Of a stretch of DNA of 64,000 nucleotides, positions 34,404-45,020 are shown in pieces. Source of the DNA: DATFWC01 sp963777755 (lineage in GTDB: Bacteria > Pseudomonadota > Alphaproteobacteria > Rhizobiales > Xanthobacteraceae); the NCBI GenBank assembly GCA_963777755.1, contig CAVZSC010000033.1, positions 1 to 64,000 on the forward strand, written 5' to 3'. Both the position numbers and the translations under genes were made by a program. Each line of letters begins with the position of its first letter. The first letter of the stretch is position 1. The notes beneath the pieces are model-generated. The model did no database searches. It was not told where the DNA came from and saw only the letters and a list, made by a program, of their open reading frames with translations.

Positions 34404-35129
34404 ATGACCGACGCGAGCTTGATCGTGCGCAAGGGGACGTTTGTGCTCATCGCCGCGGCTGCGCTCATGAGCGCGCCCGCCTCCGCCCAGTCCGTTTCAA
34501 CGCCCTACTACCAGCCGAATGTCACGGCCGAGGCCGATGACTCGGCCGAAGTGCCGGCCCAACTGCGGCGGCAGACCGTCAGCTACGCCGGCAGCGAGGC
34601 GCCCGGCACCATCATCATCGATACCCCGAACACCTACCTCTATTATGTGCTGGGCGGCGGCAAGGCAGTCCGCTATGGCATCGGCGTCGGCCGCGAGGGC
34701 TTCACCTGGTCGGGCGTGAAGTCGGTCGAGCGCAAGACCGAGTGGCCGGACTGGATCCCGCCCGCCGAGATGCTCGAGCGCCAGCCCTACCTGCCGCGCT
34801 TCGTCGCCGGCGGCCCCGGCAACCCGCTCGGCGCCCGCGCCATGTATCTCGCCGGCACCATCTACCGCATCCACGGCACCAACCAGCCGTCCTCCATCGG
34901 CAAGCGGGTATCGAGCGGCTGCATCCGCATGCTCAACGAGGACGTGATCGACCTCTATGCGCGGGCGAACGTCGGCACCAGGGTGGTGGTCCTGCCGATG
35001 ACCCAGCGCGCCCCCGTGGTGGCGCAGCCGAAGCCAGCGGCGACCGCTACCGCCGTGTCGAGCTCCTATGCGCCCCCGTCCGCGCCGGCCACCGCCTGGG
35101 ACGGCATTCGGGTGGGCGGCATCTACTGA
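34404..35129 (+). CDS. L,D-transpeptidase (YkuD domain)
   Basis: The 241-residue exported enzyme forms or edits 3-3 crosslinks in peptidoglycan or attaches proteins to it. A signal peptide lies at about residues 8-30 (KGTFVLIAAAALMSAPASAQ). The YkuD domain (about 75-200) starts TIIIDTPNTYLYYVLGGGKA and holds the catalytic motif with H157 (RIHGTNQPSS) and C173 (RVSSGCIRM). A Pro/Ala-rich tail follows. The ATG at 34404 (GGGGAGCGTGTC upstream) was chosen over one at 34323 because the signal then starts correctly. The gene ends 23 bp before a strong terminator, so it is monocistronic. Confidence 0.9.
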   Translation: MTDASLIVRKGTFVLIAAAALMSAPASAQSVSTPYYQPNVTAEADDSAEVPAQLRRQTVSYAGSEAPGTIIIDTPNTYLYYVLGGGKAVRYGIGVGREGFTWSGVKSVERKTEWPDWIPPAEMLERQPYLPRFVAGGPGNPLGARAMYLAGTIYRIHGTNQPSSIGKRVSSGCIRMLNEDVIDLYARANVGTRVVVLPMTQRAPVVAQPKPAATATAVSSSYAPPSAPATAWDGIRVGGIY

Positions 35130-35152
35130 TCACCCCATCCCTGACCTCATAC

Positions 35153-35183
35153 GCCGCCCGGCAGCGATGCCGGGCGGCTTTTT
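35153..35183 (+). terminator. Rho-independent terminator of the L,D-transpeptidase gene
   Basis: An 11-bp GC-rich perfect stem (35153-35163 and 35168-35178, GCCGCCCGGCA) with loop GCGA is followed by TTTTT. It lies 23 bp after the stop codon. Confidence 0.92.
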
Positions 35184-35317
35184 CATGCGGAGACCTGTAG
35201 CCGCAAAGGTAACGGCACGGTAGCGAAGTTGTGTAGACGCGTTCGTTGCCTTCCGCACGTCCCGGACGCCTAATGGTCCGTATCTCCATGGTCCAACATC
35301 ATCGAGGGAGATCGACC

Positions 35318-35551
35318 ATGCGGCGCGCACTTGCCCTTCTGGCCGTGGCGGCAGCGGGGCTGCTGACGAGCGCCGGCGCGGCCAACGCCGAGATCACCTA
35401 TCCGTGGTGCGCCCAATACCAGCGCGACGGGCGGAACTGCGGCTTCTCCACCCTGGAGCAATGCCGCGCCACGGTGAGCGGCAACGGCGGGTATTGCGAG
35501 GCCAATGCGATGTATCGGCCCGTCCCACTGGCGCCCACCCGGCGTCGCTGA
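35318..35551 (+). CDS. DUF3551 family small secreted protein
   Basis: The 77-residue product has a signal peptide (MRRALALLAVAAAGLLTSAG, cleavage after ANA). Its mature domain has the DUF3551 pattern: YPWCAQYQRDGRNCGFSTLE, QCRATVSGNGGYCEANAMY. The four cysteines (YPWC, NCGF, QCRA, YCEA) probably form two disulfides. The family is abundant in Bradyrhizobium and relatives; its function is unknown. GAGGGAGATCGACC precedes the ATG at 35318. It lies 83 bp before a ketopantoate reductase-like gene and could share its promoter. Confidence 0.85.
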   Translation: MRRALALLAVAAAGLLTSAGAANAEITYPWCAQYQRDGRNCGFSTLEQCRATVSGNGGYCEANAMYRPVPLAPTRRR

Positions 35552-35633
35552 TCCCACCACGCGCAAACGGATTTCACTGCCGCGGCATCCGGGCTACGAT
35601 CCCCGGCGACGGGTACAACACCGCGGGACAACG

Positions 35634-36557
35634 ATGCGTATCGGCGTGATGGCGGCGGGCGCCGTGGGCGGCTATTTCGGCGGACGGCTGGCGGCCGCCG
35701 GCCATGATGTCGTGTTCTTTGCGCGCGGCGCGCACTTGGCGGCGATCCGCCAGCACGGCCTCAAGATCGAGAGCCCGCTCGGCGACCTGCACCTGCGGGA
35801 CGCCCAGGCGACCGATGATCCTTCCACGGTCGCTCCGGTCGACGTAGTGATCTTCGCCGTCAAGCTGTGGGACCTGGAACAAGCGGCCGCGACCCTGCGC
35901 CCGCTTCTTGCGGGCGCCACCCGCGTCATCACTGTGCAGAACGGGATCGACGCGGTGGAGCGCGTGGCGCCGATCCTCGGCGCCGACCACGTGGTCGGCG
36001 GCTATGCACAGATCGCGACGGTCATCGGCTCGCCCGGCACCATCGTGCATTCCAGCAAATTCGCGCTGTTCCGCTTCGGCCACGCCGACCGGCGCGCCGA
36101 TCCGACCCTGACGGCGTTCGTCGCAGCCGCACGTGAGGCCGGCCTGGACGTCGCGCTCGCCGAGAACATCGAGGTCGAGCTGTGGAACAAGTTCGTGTTC
36201 CTGTCGACGATGGCGGGGATGACGTCGGCGACCCGCCAGCCGATCGGCCCGATCCTCGCCGACCCCGACACGCGCGCGCTCCTCCATAGCCTGCTGCGCG
36301 AGGTGGTGGCGGTCGGCCGCGCCAAGGGCGTCGGGCTGCCGGCGGACCATGCCGACAAGGCGCTCGCGTTTGCCGACGAGACCTTGCCGCGCGGCATGAA
36401 GGCGTCGATGGCGCACGATCTTGAGCGCGGCAACCGGATTGAGCTCGACTGGCTCACCGGCAAGGTGGTCGAGCTCGGCCGCGCGCTGGGCGTGCCGACG
36501 CCGGCGAGCGAGACGATCTATGCCGTGCTGAAACTGCATCGGATGGGGCGAACATGA
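35634..36557 (+). CDS. Ketopantoate reductase family oxidoreductase (ApbA/PanE-like)
   Basis: This 307-residue NADPH-dependent reductase has an N-terminal Rossmann domain, MRIGVMAAGAVGGYFGGRLA. The usual GxGxxG glycine is Ala-Ala-Gly here. The NGI/VD motif is VITVQNGIDAVERV. The C-terminal helical domain has the conserved lysine in ELWNKFVFLSTMAGMTS and the SSM/D-like region MAHDLERGNRIELDWLTGKV. Relatives reduce 2-keto acids, and PanE makes pantoate. The overlap (ATGA) with a MetE-like gene suggests a catabolic or one-carbon role rather than pantothenate synthesis; that is inference. The start was chosen where the nucleotide-binding strand begins. Confidence 0.85.
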   Translation: MRIGVMAAGAVGGYFGGRLAAAGHDVVFFARGAHLAAIRQHGLKIESPLGDLHLRDAQATDDPSTVAPVDVVIFAVKLWDLEQAAATLRPLLAGATRVITVQNGIDAVERVAPILGADHVVGGYAQIATVIGSPGTIVHSSKFALFRFGHADRRADPTLTAFVAAAREAGLDVALAENIEVELWNKFVFLSTMAGMTSATRQPIGPILADPDTRALLHSLLREVVAVGRAKGVGLPADHADKALAFADETLPRGMKASMAHDLERGNRIELDWLTGKVVELGRALGVPTPASETIYAVLKLHRMGRT

Positions 36558-37699
36558 TCCGCAGCAGCGAGCGCTTTCTCACCACCCATACCGGCAGCCT
36601 GCCGCGGCCGGACGACCTCATCCGCGTGATGTACGCCAAGGAAGAGGGCGTGCCGGTCGACCGTGCGGCGCTCAGCAGCCGCATCCGCGCCGCGGTCGCC
36701 GAGGTGGTGCGCAAGCAGGCCGAAGCCGGCATCGACCTCGTCAACGACGGCGAGATGTCGAAGCCGAGCTATGCGACCTACGTCAAGGACCGGCTCGCCG
36801 GGTTCGGCGGTACCGGCAACACCTTCGTCTACCAGGACCTCGCCGACTTCCCCAATCTCGAGAGGCGCGTCTTCGGCGATCCCGGCCGCTCGCGCCGCAA
36901 GACGCCCGCCTGCAACGCGGCGATCAGCGTGCGCGAGGCTGGCGCTGCCGTCGAGGATGTCGACAACCTCTCAGCCGCGCTCGGCAGCGTGAAGGCCGCG
37001 GGCGGCTTCATGAGCGCCGCCTCGCCCGGCGTCGTGTCGCTGTTCTTCCGCAACGATTTCTACAAGAGCCAGGAGGACTACCTGCACGCCATCGCCGAGG
37101 CGATGCGCCACGAATACGAGACGGTCGCCAAGGGCGGCATCGTGCTGCAGATCGACTGCCCCGACCTCGCCATGGGGCGCCATATCCAGTACGCGGCGCT
37201 CACCGTCGAGGAGTTCCGCAAGCGCGCGCGCCAGCACGTCGAGGCGCTCAACCACGCGCTCGCCAACATCCCGCCCGAGCGCGTGCGCCTGCACGTGTGC
37301 TGGGGTAACTACGAGGGGCCGCACCACTGCGACGTGCCGCTCGCCGACATCATCGACATCGTATTCCTGGCACGCGCGAGCGCGATCTCGTTCGAGGCGG
37401 CGAACCCGCGCCACGCGCACGAATGGACCCTGTTCGAGCGGGTGAAGCTGCCCGACGGCAAGGTGCTGATCCCCGGCGTGATCGAATCGAAGTCGAATTT
37501 CATCGAGCATCCCGAGCTGGTGGCGCAGCGCATCGCCCGCTACGCCAACCTGGTCGGGCGCGAGAACGTGATCGCCGGCAGCGACTGCGGCTACGGCACC
37601 TGGGTCGGCCAGGCCGCAGTCGATCCCGACGTGGTGTGGGCGAAATTCGCCGCCATGGCGGAAGGTGCCCGGCTCGCTTCGCGCCAGTTCTGGAGATGA
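36554..37699 (+). CDS. Cobalamin-independent methionine synthase-like protein (UROD/MetE superfamily)
   Basis: The 381-residue barrel protein resembles the C-terminal catalytic domain of MetE. It has HTGSLPRPDDLIRVMYAKEE at the N-terminus, VNDGEMSKPSYATYVKDRL, IVLQIDCPDLAM, VRLHVCWGNYEGPHHCDVPL and the C-terminal GSDCGYGTW, which supply likely zinc ligands (His/Cys/Cys). Proteins of this length lack the N-terminal MetE domain and act as methyltransferases, epoxyalkane-CoM transferase-like enzymes or demethylases. The exact reaction is not clear. It is translationally coupled to the reductase upstream. No signal peptide is seen. Confidence 0.85.
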   Translation: MIRSSERFLTTHTGSLPRPDDLIRVMYAKEEGVPVDRAALSSRIRAAVAEVVRKQAEAGIDLVNDGEMSKPSYATYVKDRLAGFGGTGNTFVYQDLADFPNLERRVFGDPGRSRRKTPACNAAISVREAGAAVEDVDNLSAALGSVKAAGGFMSAASPGVVSLFFRNDFYKSQEDYLHAIAEAMRHEYETVAKGGIVLQIDCPDLAMGRHIQYAALTVEEFRKRARQHVEALNHALANIPPERVRLHVCWGNYEGPHHCDVPLADIIDIVFLARASAISFEAANPRHAHEWTLFERVKLPDGKVLIPGVIESKSNFIEHPELVAQRIARYANLVGRENVIAGSDCGYGTWVGQAAVDPDVVWAKFAAMAEGARLASRQFWR

Positions 37700-37973
37700 G
37701 GGCAAGGCCGGGTCACTGGTGCGTGACGCCGGGCAGGCGCAAACGCGAGAAACCGCAGCGATTTTCGCGCAAATTCCTCGCGTGCGCGGATGAATTTCTG
37801 CTTAACCCGATCGCGGGAAATCACCCGCAACGCGCAGCCTTGGCCGCCATGAAATCTTAACCGAGCCGCCGCGGACAGCCGGAAAGGGAACGGTATTACC
37901 TTGCGTGTCGCGATGATTTCAATGACGATCGTGCCGTAAAGCTTGGCCTGCCGTATTGGCGCGTAGGTGCAGC

Positions 37974-38900
37974 ATGACCAATCCGATCCAGATCCGCATG
38001 GGCGGCTACGGGCCGTCCACCACATGTTTCAGCAAGTCGCTGCAGTTCATCGGCGACCGCATCGCCGCCGCATTCGGCTCCGACGTCGACATCAAGTACG
38101 TCTGGAACATCATGGATTTCGGCTATCGCGCCGACGACATCCTGTGGCTGGTCGAGAGCGGGATCCTCACGCTCGGCTATCAGTCGAGCAGCTATCTGAC
38201 CGATCGCATCCCCGAGCTCGGCCTGGTCGACCTGCCGTTCCTGTTTCCCGACAACGCCACGGCGCGCGCGGCGATCGACGGCGCGCTCGGGCGCTATCTC
38301 GCCAAGCAGATCGAGGCCAAGACCAACTATCGCATCCTCGGCTTCTTCGAGAACGGCTTCCGCCACATCTCCAACCGGCTGCACGCCGTGCGCACGCCGA
38401 AGGACCTCGCCGGCATGCGTATCCGCGTGCTGCCGAGCAACGTGCAGGCGCGCACCTTCGAGCTGCTCGGCGCGGTGCCGCTGAAGCTCGACCTGACCGA
38501 GGCGCTCGCCGGCATCCCGGCCGGCACCATCGACGCGCAGGAGAATCCGCTCGCCAACACGGTCACCTACGGCGTGCACAAGTTCCATCCGTTCCACACC
38601 CTGACCAATCATTTCTACGTCTCCCGTCCGATCTTTTTCCATCGCACCGCCTTCGACGCGTGGCCGATGGAGCTGCAGCGCGCCATGCGCGAGGCCGTCA
38701 AGGAGGCGATCGCGTTCCAGCGCAATCTCGCGGTCGAGGAAGACCGCGACGCGCGCCACGCGATCGAGCAGCAGGGCTGCGAGATCGTCGAGCTGACGTT
38801 GGGCCAGCACGCGGCCTTCGCGGCGGCGGTGATGCCGCTGCTCGACGAGGCGAGCGAGACCTACGGCAGGGCAGCGATGCAGCTGGTGGGGCAACGCTGA
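37974..38900 (+). CDS. TRAP-type substrate-binding protein without signal peptide
   Basis: The 308-residue protein has the DctP fold: GRYLAKQIEAKTNYRILGFF, VRTPKDLAGMRIRVLPSNVQ, and AGTIDAQENPLANTVTYGVH, where relatives form the ligand pocket with arginine in MRIRVLPS. It starts MTNPIQIRMGGYGPSTTCFS, directly at the first beta strand, and no signal peptide precedes it; the frame extends only six codons upstream. No TRAP permease is adjacent. It might be exported by another route, act in the cytoplasm, or be an orphan remnant. Its stop lies 2 bp before the thiC promoter. Confidence 0.8.
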   Translation: MTNPIQIRMGGYGPSTTCFSKSLQFIGDRIAAAFGSDVDIKYVWNIMDFGYRADDILWLVESGILTLGYQSSSYLTDRIPELGLVDLPFLFPDNATARAAIDGALGRYLAKQIEAKTNYRILGFFENGFRHISNRLHAVRTPKDLAGMRIRVLPSNVQARTFELLGAVPLKLDLTEALAGIPAGTIDAQENPLANTVTYGVHKFHPFHTLTNHFYVSRPIFFHRTAFDAWPMELQRAMREAVKEAIAFQRNLAVEEDRDARHAIEQQGCEIVELTLGQHAAFAAAVMPLLDEASETYGRAAMQLVGQR

Positions 38901-38902
38901 CA

Positions 38903-38931
38903 TTGACACCCCCCGCCGCCGGTCTACATTA
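38903..38931 (+). promoter_or_regulatory. Sigma-70-type promoter before the thiC riboswitch
   Basis: TTGACA at 38903-38908 is a perfect -35 box. After a 17-bp spacer comes ACATTA (38926-38931), a weak -10. The position, just before the riboswitch, fits the thiC transcript start. Confidence 0.55.
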
Positions 38932-38940
38932 GCGCCGTTC

Positions 38941-39056
38941 CTAGGGGGGCCCCGGAAGGGGCTGAGATTCCGCTAGCCCGATAGGCCTCGAGGCCCGGCT
39001 GGGCGCCGCGGTGACCCTTTGAACCTGATCCGGGTCATGCCGGCGAAGGGACAGGA
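38941..39056 (+). promoter_or_regulatory. TPP riboswitch (THI element)
   Basis: The 5' part has GGGGCTGAGATTCCGCTAG and the 3' part has ACCCTTTGAACCTGATCCGG followed by GTCATGCCGGCGAAGGGA. These are the conserved THI-box sequences that bind thiamine pyrophosphate. The thiC start lies 46 bp downstream. High TPP should lower thiC expression. Confidence 0.96.
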
Positions 39057-39101
39057 CTGCACCCCAGCCAAGCCCGGATCTCCCGTCCATGGAGAGGTCC
39101 G

Positions 39102-40970
<1,869 letters not shown>

Positions 40971-41336
40971 ACGGCACGTCGCGAAGCCAAGGAGGGTGAG
41001 CGGAGCGTCCCTCGAGGCTCGGCACACGAAGGTGCGCCGAGCGCTTCGGGATGAAAGGGGCGGCCGCTGTCATGCGGCGGCGCGCGAGAGGTTCGCTGAC
41101 GCTCCGTCCTCATCTTCCTATTCACGATGTCAAACAGCCATGCTCCGCCCTTCCCGGCGGTCGCTTGGCGCTTTGCCTCACGACCGGTTCAAGCCGGGCT
41201 TCGCGTTCATTTCTCCCGTGAGGGAGCGGAGCGCCGCGAGGGCGCTGGTGCGGAACGCCGCACCCGTGGCGTGTTTGTCCCCTCCCCGTTTGCGAGGCGG
41301 GAAGGGACACGCCGGAACACCTTGCGAGGGTGTCCC

Positions 41337-41361
41337 CGCGCCCCAGTGACGTAGGGGCGCG
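41337..41361 (+). other. Hairpin in the 812-bp gap after thiC
   Basis: The stem CGCGCCCC / GGGGCGCG with a 9-nt loop lies 367 bp after thiC and has no T tract. The gap 40971-41782 otherwise contains GC-rich sequence without supported genes. The frames are arginine/proline-rich and lack ribosome-binding sites. Confidence 0.3.
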
Positions 41362-41782
41362 CGCCCTCGCGGCGCTCCACCGCGGCGGCCACGACCTCTC
41401 GGATCCGATCAGGGTCGTGACTGCCGCTCCCCGCTCCGCCTTCGTGTGTCTCCGGAGGACGCCCTCGGTGAGCCGGGATGGATGGGAGTAAAGAACTAGT
41501 CTGGGAATATTGTCAAGAGGGCTGGCAAACTATTTTTCCGATTTTCAGGAAAGCCGGGATCGCGCCGGATCCCTCGCTTCACCCGGCACAGCCGCGTCCC
41601 CTCCCGGAGCAGGGACTTGGGCACGGTCTTGCCACCACTCAAGGCTGCGGAGCACTGGATGGCCCGCTCACCGTTTTCGCTCCGCTTTCGCTGGGGACAT
41701 GTTTCGCCGGCCATGACAACCGCGAGGTCTCGCTTAACCTGGCGCCAATGGGGGGCGACCCTCGTGGTCGCCCAACGCCTCC

Positions 41783-42820
41783 TCAATTCACCACCGCGCC
41801 GGACGCCTTGATGATGGGCGCCCATTTCGCAAGCTCCGCCTTGATGAAGTCGGCGGTCTTGGCGGGCGTGCGGCCCGGCGTCGGATCGATGCCGACCTCC
41901 TGCAGGCGATGGATCACCGCGGGCTCGTCGAGCGCACGCATGATGGCCCCGGCCAGCCGCTCGACGATCGGCGCCGGCGTGCCCGCGGGCGCGAGGATGG
42001 CATTCCAAGTGTAGCACTCGTAGCCCTTCAGCCCCTGCTCCTGCAATGTCGATAGTTCAGGCATCTGCCGCATGCGCTCCGCCATGCCGGCGCCGATGGC
42101 CCGTATGGCGCCGCTCTGCACCTGCGGCACGGCGCTCGGCGTCGCGTCGAAGGCCATGGCGATCTGCCCGCCGATCAGATCCGCCATCATCGGCGCCGAG
42201 CCGCGATAGGGGACATGCAGCATGTGCAGGCCGCCGGCCGCCGCCTTGAACTGCTCGCCGCACAGATGAAGGATCGAGCCGACGCCGGACGAGCCGTAGG
42301 TGTACTTGCCGGGGTTCTGCCCGATCAGGCTCACCAGGCTCTTGACGTCAGTCGCCGGCACCGACGGATGCGTGACCAAGAGGATCGGCGTCACGCCCAC
42401 CTGCGACACGGCCGCGAAATCGCGGATCGGATCATACGGCATCTTGGCGTACAGGCCGGGATTGATGGCGTGGGTGGACACCGTCGCCATCAGCAGCGTG
42501 TAGCCGTCGGCCGGCGACTTCGCGACCAGGTCGGCGCCGATGTTGCCCCCCGCGCCGGCCTTGTTCTCCACCACGAACTGCTGCCCCAAGAGGTCTCCCA
42601 TCCGGGCGGCCATGACGCGCGCCACGATGTCGGTCGGCCCGCCGGCCGCGAACGGCACCAGGATGCGAACCGGCTTGGCGGGATACTTGTCGTCGGCCGC
42701 CGCCCCCGCGCACGCCAGCGCCAGTGCCGTGGCAATCGCTCCAAGCCAAGCCGATCCGTTGCACCGTCGCGCCGAATGTCTCGACGCCAAACCTTTGCGT
42801 CCAATTCCGCCTGTCGCCAT
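41783..42820 (-). CDS. Tripartite tricarboxylate transporter receptor (Bug/TctC family)
   Basis: The 345-residue periplasmic binding protein of the Bug family has a signal peptide (about 1-42, with SAWLGAIATALALACAGAAA). Its mature start is KYPAKPVRILVPFAAGGPTD. Bug hallmarks are GGPTDIVARVMAARM, VENKAGAGGNIGADLVAKSP and YTYGSSGVGSILHL. The last Bug helix region is AELAKWAPIIKASG. GGGAGGATTGCAAG precedes the start at 42820. Such receptors usually pair with TctA/TctB; none is near, as is common for orphan Bug genes in this group. The ligand is unknown. Confidence 0.9.
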   Translation of the reverse strand: MATGGIGRKGLASRHSARRCNGSAWLGAIATALALACAGAAADDKYPAKPVRILVPFAAGGPTDIVARVMAARMGDLLGQQFVVENKAGAGGNIGADLVAKSPADGYTLLMATVSTHAINPGLYAKMPYDPIRDFAAVSQVGVTPILLVTHPSVPATDVKSLVSLIGQNPGKYTYGSSGVGSILHLCGEQFKAAAGGLHMLHVPYRGSAPMMADLIGGQIAMAFDATPSAVPQVQSGAIRAIGAGMAERMRQMPELSTLQEQGLKGYECYTWNAILAPAGTPAPIVERLAGAIMRALDEPAVIHRLQEVGIDPTPGRTPAKTADFIKAELAKWAPIIKASGAVVN

Positions 42821-42996
42821 CTTGCAATCCTCCCTTTGCTCGACGTCGCGGCGGCCAGCGTAGCCTGAATCGAACAAAGGGCAATCCAAGATTGTTGCGC
42901 GCCACACCGGCGTCACGTCGCCATGGTCGGACCGATGGCGCCCGGGAACTCTGCACTGCGTCCGGGGAGGCGGGCTCTGTCGATAACGGGGTCGCG

Positions 42997-43755
42997 TCAG
43001 CGGGAGAAAAGTCCGGCGCGCCGTGCGACCGCCTTCCACAAGGCGACGGGGAGCTTGGGCAGCAGCGCCCGAAGGTTGATGAGCTGATACGACGAGATCG
43101 GCCCGTACTGTTCGGGATGCACCAGATCGACCGGCAGGCATTCGCGCGCCAGGCGGACCATCTCGGCTTCAGCCACGCGGATCAGGTCCGAACGCGAATT
43201 CCGCACGAACACAAAGGCGTTCTGGCGGTACCAGCTGTGCACGCTCTCGTCACTCCAGACGACCGGTCGAACGATGTCGAAGTGGCGATACCCGGTGCTG
43301 GCGAACAGGGTCACCCAGTACGATTGCCAGCGTTCGTTGACATGTCCAAAGCCGCCCTGCATCGGGATCGCGGCACTGAACAAGACGAGATCGGAATGTC
43401 GGACTAGGTTTTCCACGAGCGTCTGCGCCGCGGCGGGCTTCAGATGCTCGCCGACCTCCAGGCTCATGGCGAGATCGAACGCGGCACCCAGGTCGATGTG
43501 GGCTTCAAGGTCGCGGCAGTGGAAATCGGCGGCTGGAATGAGAAGCGCATCGGGCTTCGTCCACGCGCCATCGACGCCGGTCGCTCGTTCCACGCCGAGC
43601 TCGCGCGCTACCGCCAGCCAGTGGCCATGCCCACATCCGAGATCAAGCACGCTTTTGGCGGGAAACAGGCCGAGGAGATGCGAAAGGATCCTGCGGGCGG
43701 AGTGTGCGGTCTTGGCGCCCAGGGCCACATGCCAGGATTGATCATAACCGGCCAT
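42997..43755 (-). CDS. SAM-dependent methyltransferase
   Basis: The 252-residue class I methyltransferase has motif I SVLDLGCGHGHWLAVARELG, acidic motif II VDGAW and the post-I region FDLAMSLEVGEHL, which contains the E-x-x-E-H-L sequence typical of ubiquinone/menaquinone-like and glycosyl-associated methyltransferases. Its C-terminal part (WQSYWVTLFASTGYRHFDIV) resembles small methyltransferases found in polysaccharide loci. The ATG at 43755 was chosen because it lies before the helix leading to motif I. No strong ribosome-binding site is seen, so a start slightly upstream is possible. It is probably cytoplasmic; the substrate is unknown. Confidence 0.8.
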   Translation of the reverse strand: MAGYDQSWHVALGAKTAHSARRILSHLLGLFPAKSVLDLGCGHGHWLAVARELGVERATGVDGAWTKPDALLIPAADFHCRDLEAHIDLGAAFDLAMSLEVGEHLKPAAAQTLVENLVRHSDLVLFSAAIPMQGGFGHVNERWQSYWVTLFASTGYRHFDIVRPVVWSDESVHSWYRQNAFVFVRNSRSDLIRVAEAEMVRLARECLPVDLVHPEQYGPISSYQLINLRALLPKLPVALWKAVARRAGLFSR

Positions 43756-43850
43756 GGTGCGCAGCGTGATGAGTCCTGTCGGGAGCGTCAAGACAAGAGG
43801 GCGGCCGCAAGGGTCGTCCCCCTCAGCTCCATACTCACCACCGCAACGGC

Positions 43851-44885
43851 TCAGCCCGTGCTCACGCGTCCCAGCACGTTGCCGAGGTCGTTGTACACCG
43901 TGTGCAGGTGCAGCGCCTTGGGGTCGACCGAGCCCATCTCGATGACGAAGCCGTCGGCGATCAGGCGATAGCCGAACGCCTGCTCGGACGTGTTCGGCCC
44001 ATACCAGGCGAAATGCACCGCCTCGCGGTCGCCCGCGCGCACGCGCGCCCGCTGGGCGGCGGCGAGCGCCGGCGTGAGGTGCTCGACCGCGTAGGTCTCG
44101 ACCAGTTGCCACAGCAGGTCTTGCTGCGCCGCCGTCAGGTCGGCGGCGGCGAGGCCGACCTTCTGGGCGTTCGCCCGCTCGCGTCCCGCATAGGACAGGA
44201 TATTGCCGAGCGGCTGCGCCGCGATGCGCGCCTTCTGCGCCCGCGCCGGCGGAAGGTCGCCGAGCAGCCGCCGCGCCAGCGCCTCCTCCTCCTTCAGCGT
44301 CACCAGGCCGGCATGCGCGCCCGACGTGATGCGGTTGGGATTGGACGAGAACGAGGCCGGCGTGACCGAAACGATCTGGCCGTCGCGCACCGCGAACGAA
44401 TGGTGCAGGTGGTGACCTTCGAGGCGGAAGCCCCACGCGCCGGTCTCGGCCGGCGTGCCGAAGATCGCGAACGAGAAGCGCTGCGAGTTGCGTTGGCCCG
44501 CGTCGATGCCCATGGCGGCCAGCACGTCCTGCAGCAGCATGACGGTCTTCGCCTTCTGCACCCCGGCCGGCGACAGCACGGTCGCGAGCAGGTCCCAGGC
44601 GGCGGCCTTCTGGTCGGCGTTCATCTGCTCGAGGCGAAAGCCCGGCTTGATGTAGCCGGCACCGCCGAAATAGTTCCAGCGCTGCCATTCCGGGCCGTCC
44701 CAGGCGAACGAGGCGGCCTTGCGCTGGTCGGGCGTGAGCTTGGAGAGGAACGCGCGCGTGCGGTTAAGGAGATCGTCCGCCGGCGCGAGGCCCGCGGCGG
44801 CGAAGGCTTTCGGCACGACGGTCGCGCCGAGGACGGCGGCGCCGCCGATGATGACATCGCGGCGATCAAGCGAGGACAAGGACAT
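43851..44885 (-). CDS. DUF3500 domain-containing secreted protein
   Basis: The 344-residue product has a twin-arginine signal, MSLSSLDRRDVIIGGAAVLG, cleaved about residue 30. The mature part is DUF3500 throughout: FLSKLTPDQRKAASFAWDGP, GFRLEGHHLHHSFAVRDGQI and EAVHFAWYGPNTSEQAFGYR. The GHHLHHSF histidine cluster suggests metal binding, which is inference. The C-terminus HLHTVYNDLGNVLG is a second histidine-containing conserved block. The start at 44885 (GGAGGAGCCACC upstream) opens the Tat motif. The function of DUF3500 is not known. The gene is not obviously in an operon with the methyltransferase downstream. Confidence 0.88.
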   Translation of the reverse strand: MSLSSLDRRDVIIGGAAVLGATVVPKAFAAAGLAPADDLLNRTRAFLSKLTPDQRKAASFAWDGPEWQRWNYFGGAGYIKPGFRLEQMNADQKAAAWDLLATVLSPAGVQKAKTVMLLQDVLAAMGIDAGQRNSQRFSFAIFGTPAETGAWGFRLEGHHLHHSFAVRDGQIVSVTPASFSSNPNRITSGAHAGLVTLKEEEALARRLLGDLPPARAQKARIAAQPLGNILSYAGRERANAQKVGLAAADLTAAQQDLLWQLVETYAVEHLTPALAAAQRARVRAGDREAVHFAWYGPNTSEQAFGYRLIADGFVIEMGSVDPKALHLHTVYNDLGNVLGRVSTG

Positions 44886-45020
44886 GGGTGGCTCCTCCGA
44901 TTGGCTGACGAGACAATGCGAGGACCCAGCGATCATCGTACGGATGCGGGCCGTGTCAATCCGACAGAGCGCCACGCATGGCCTGTAGCCCGGCACTGCC
45001 GTTCCCGCATTCCATACAGG

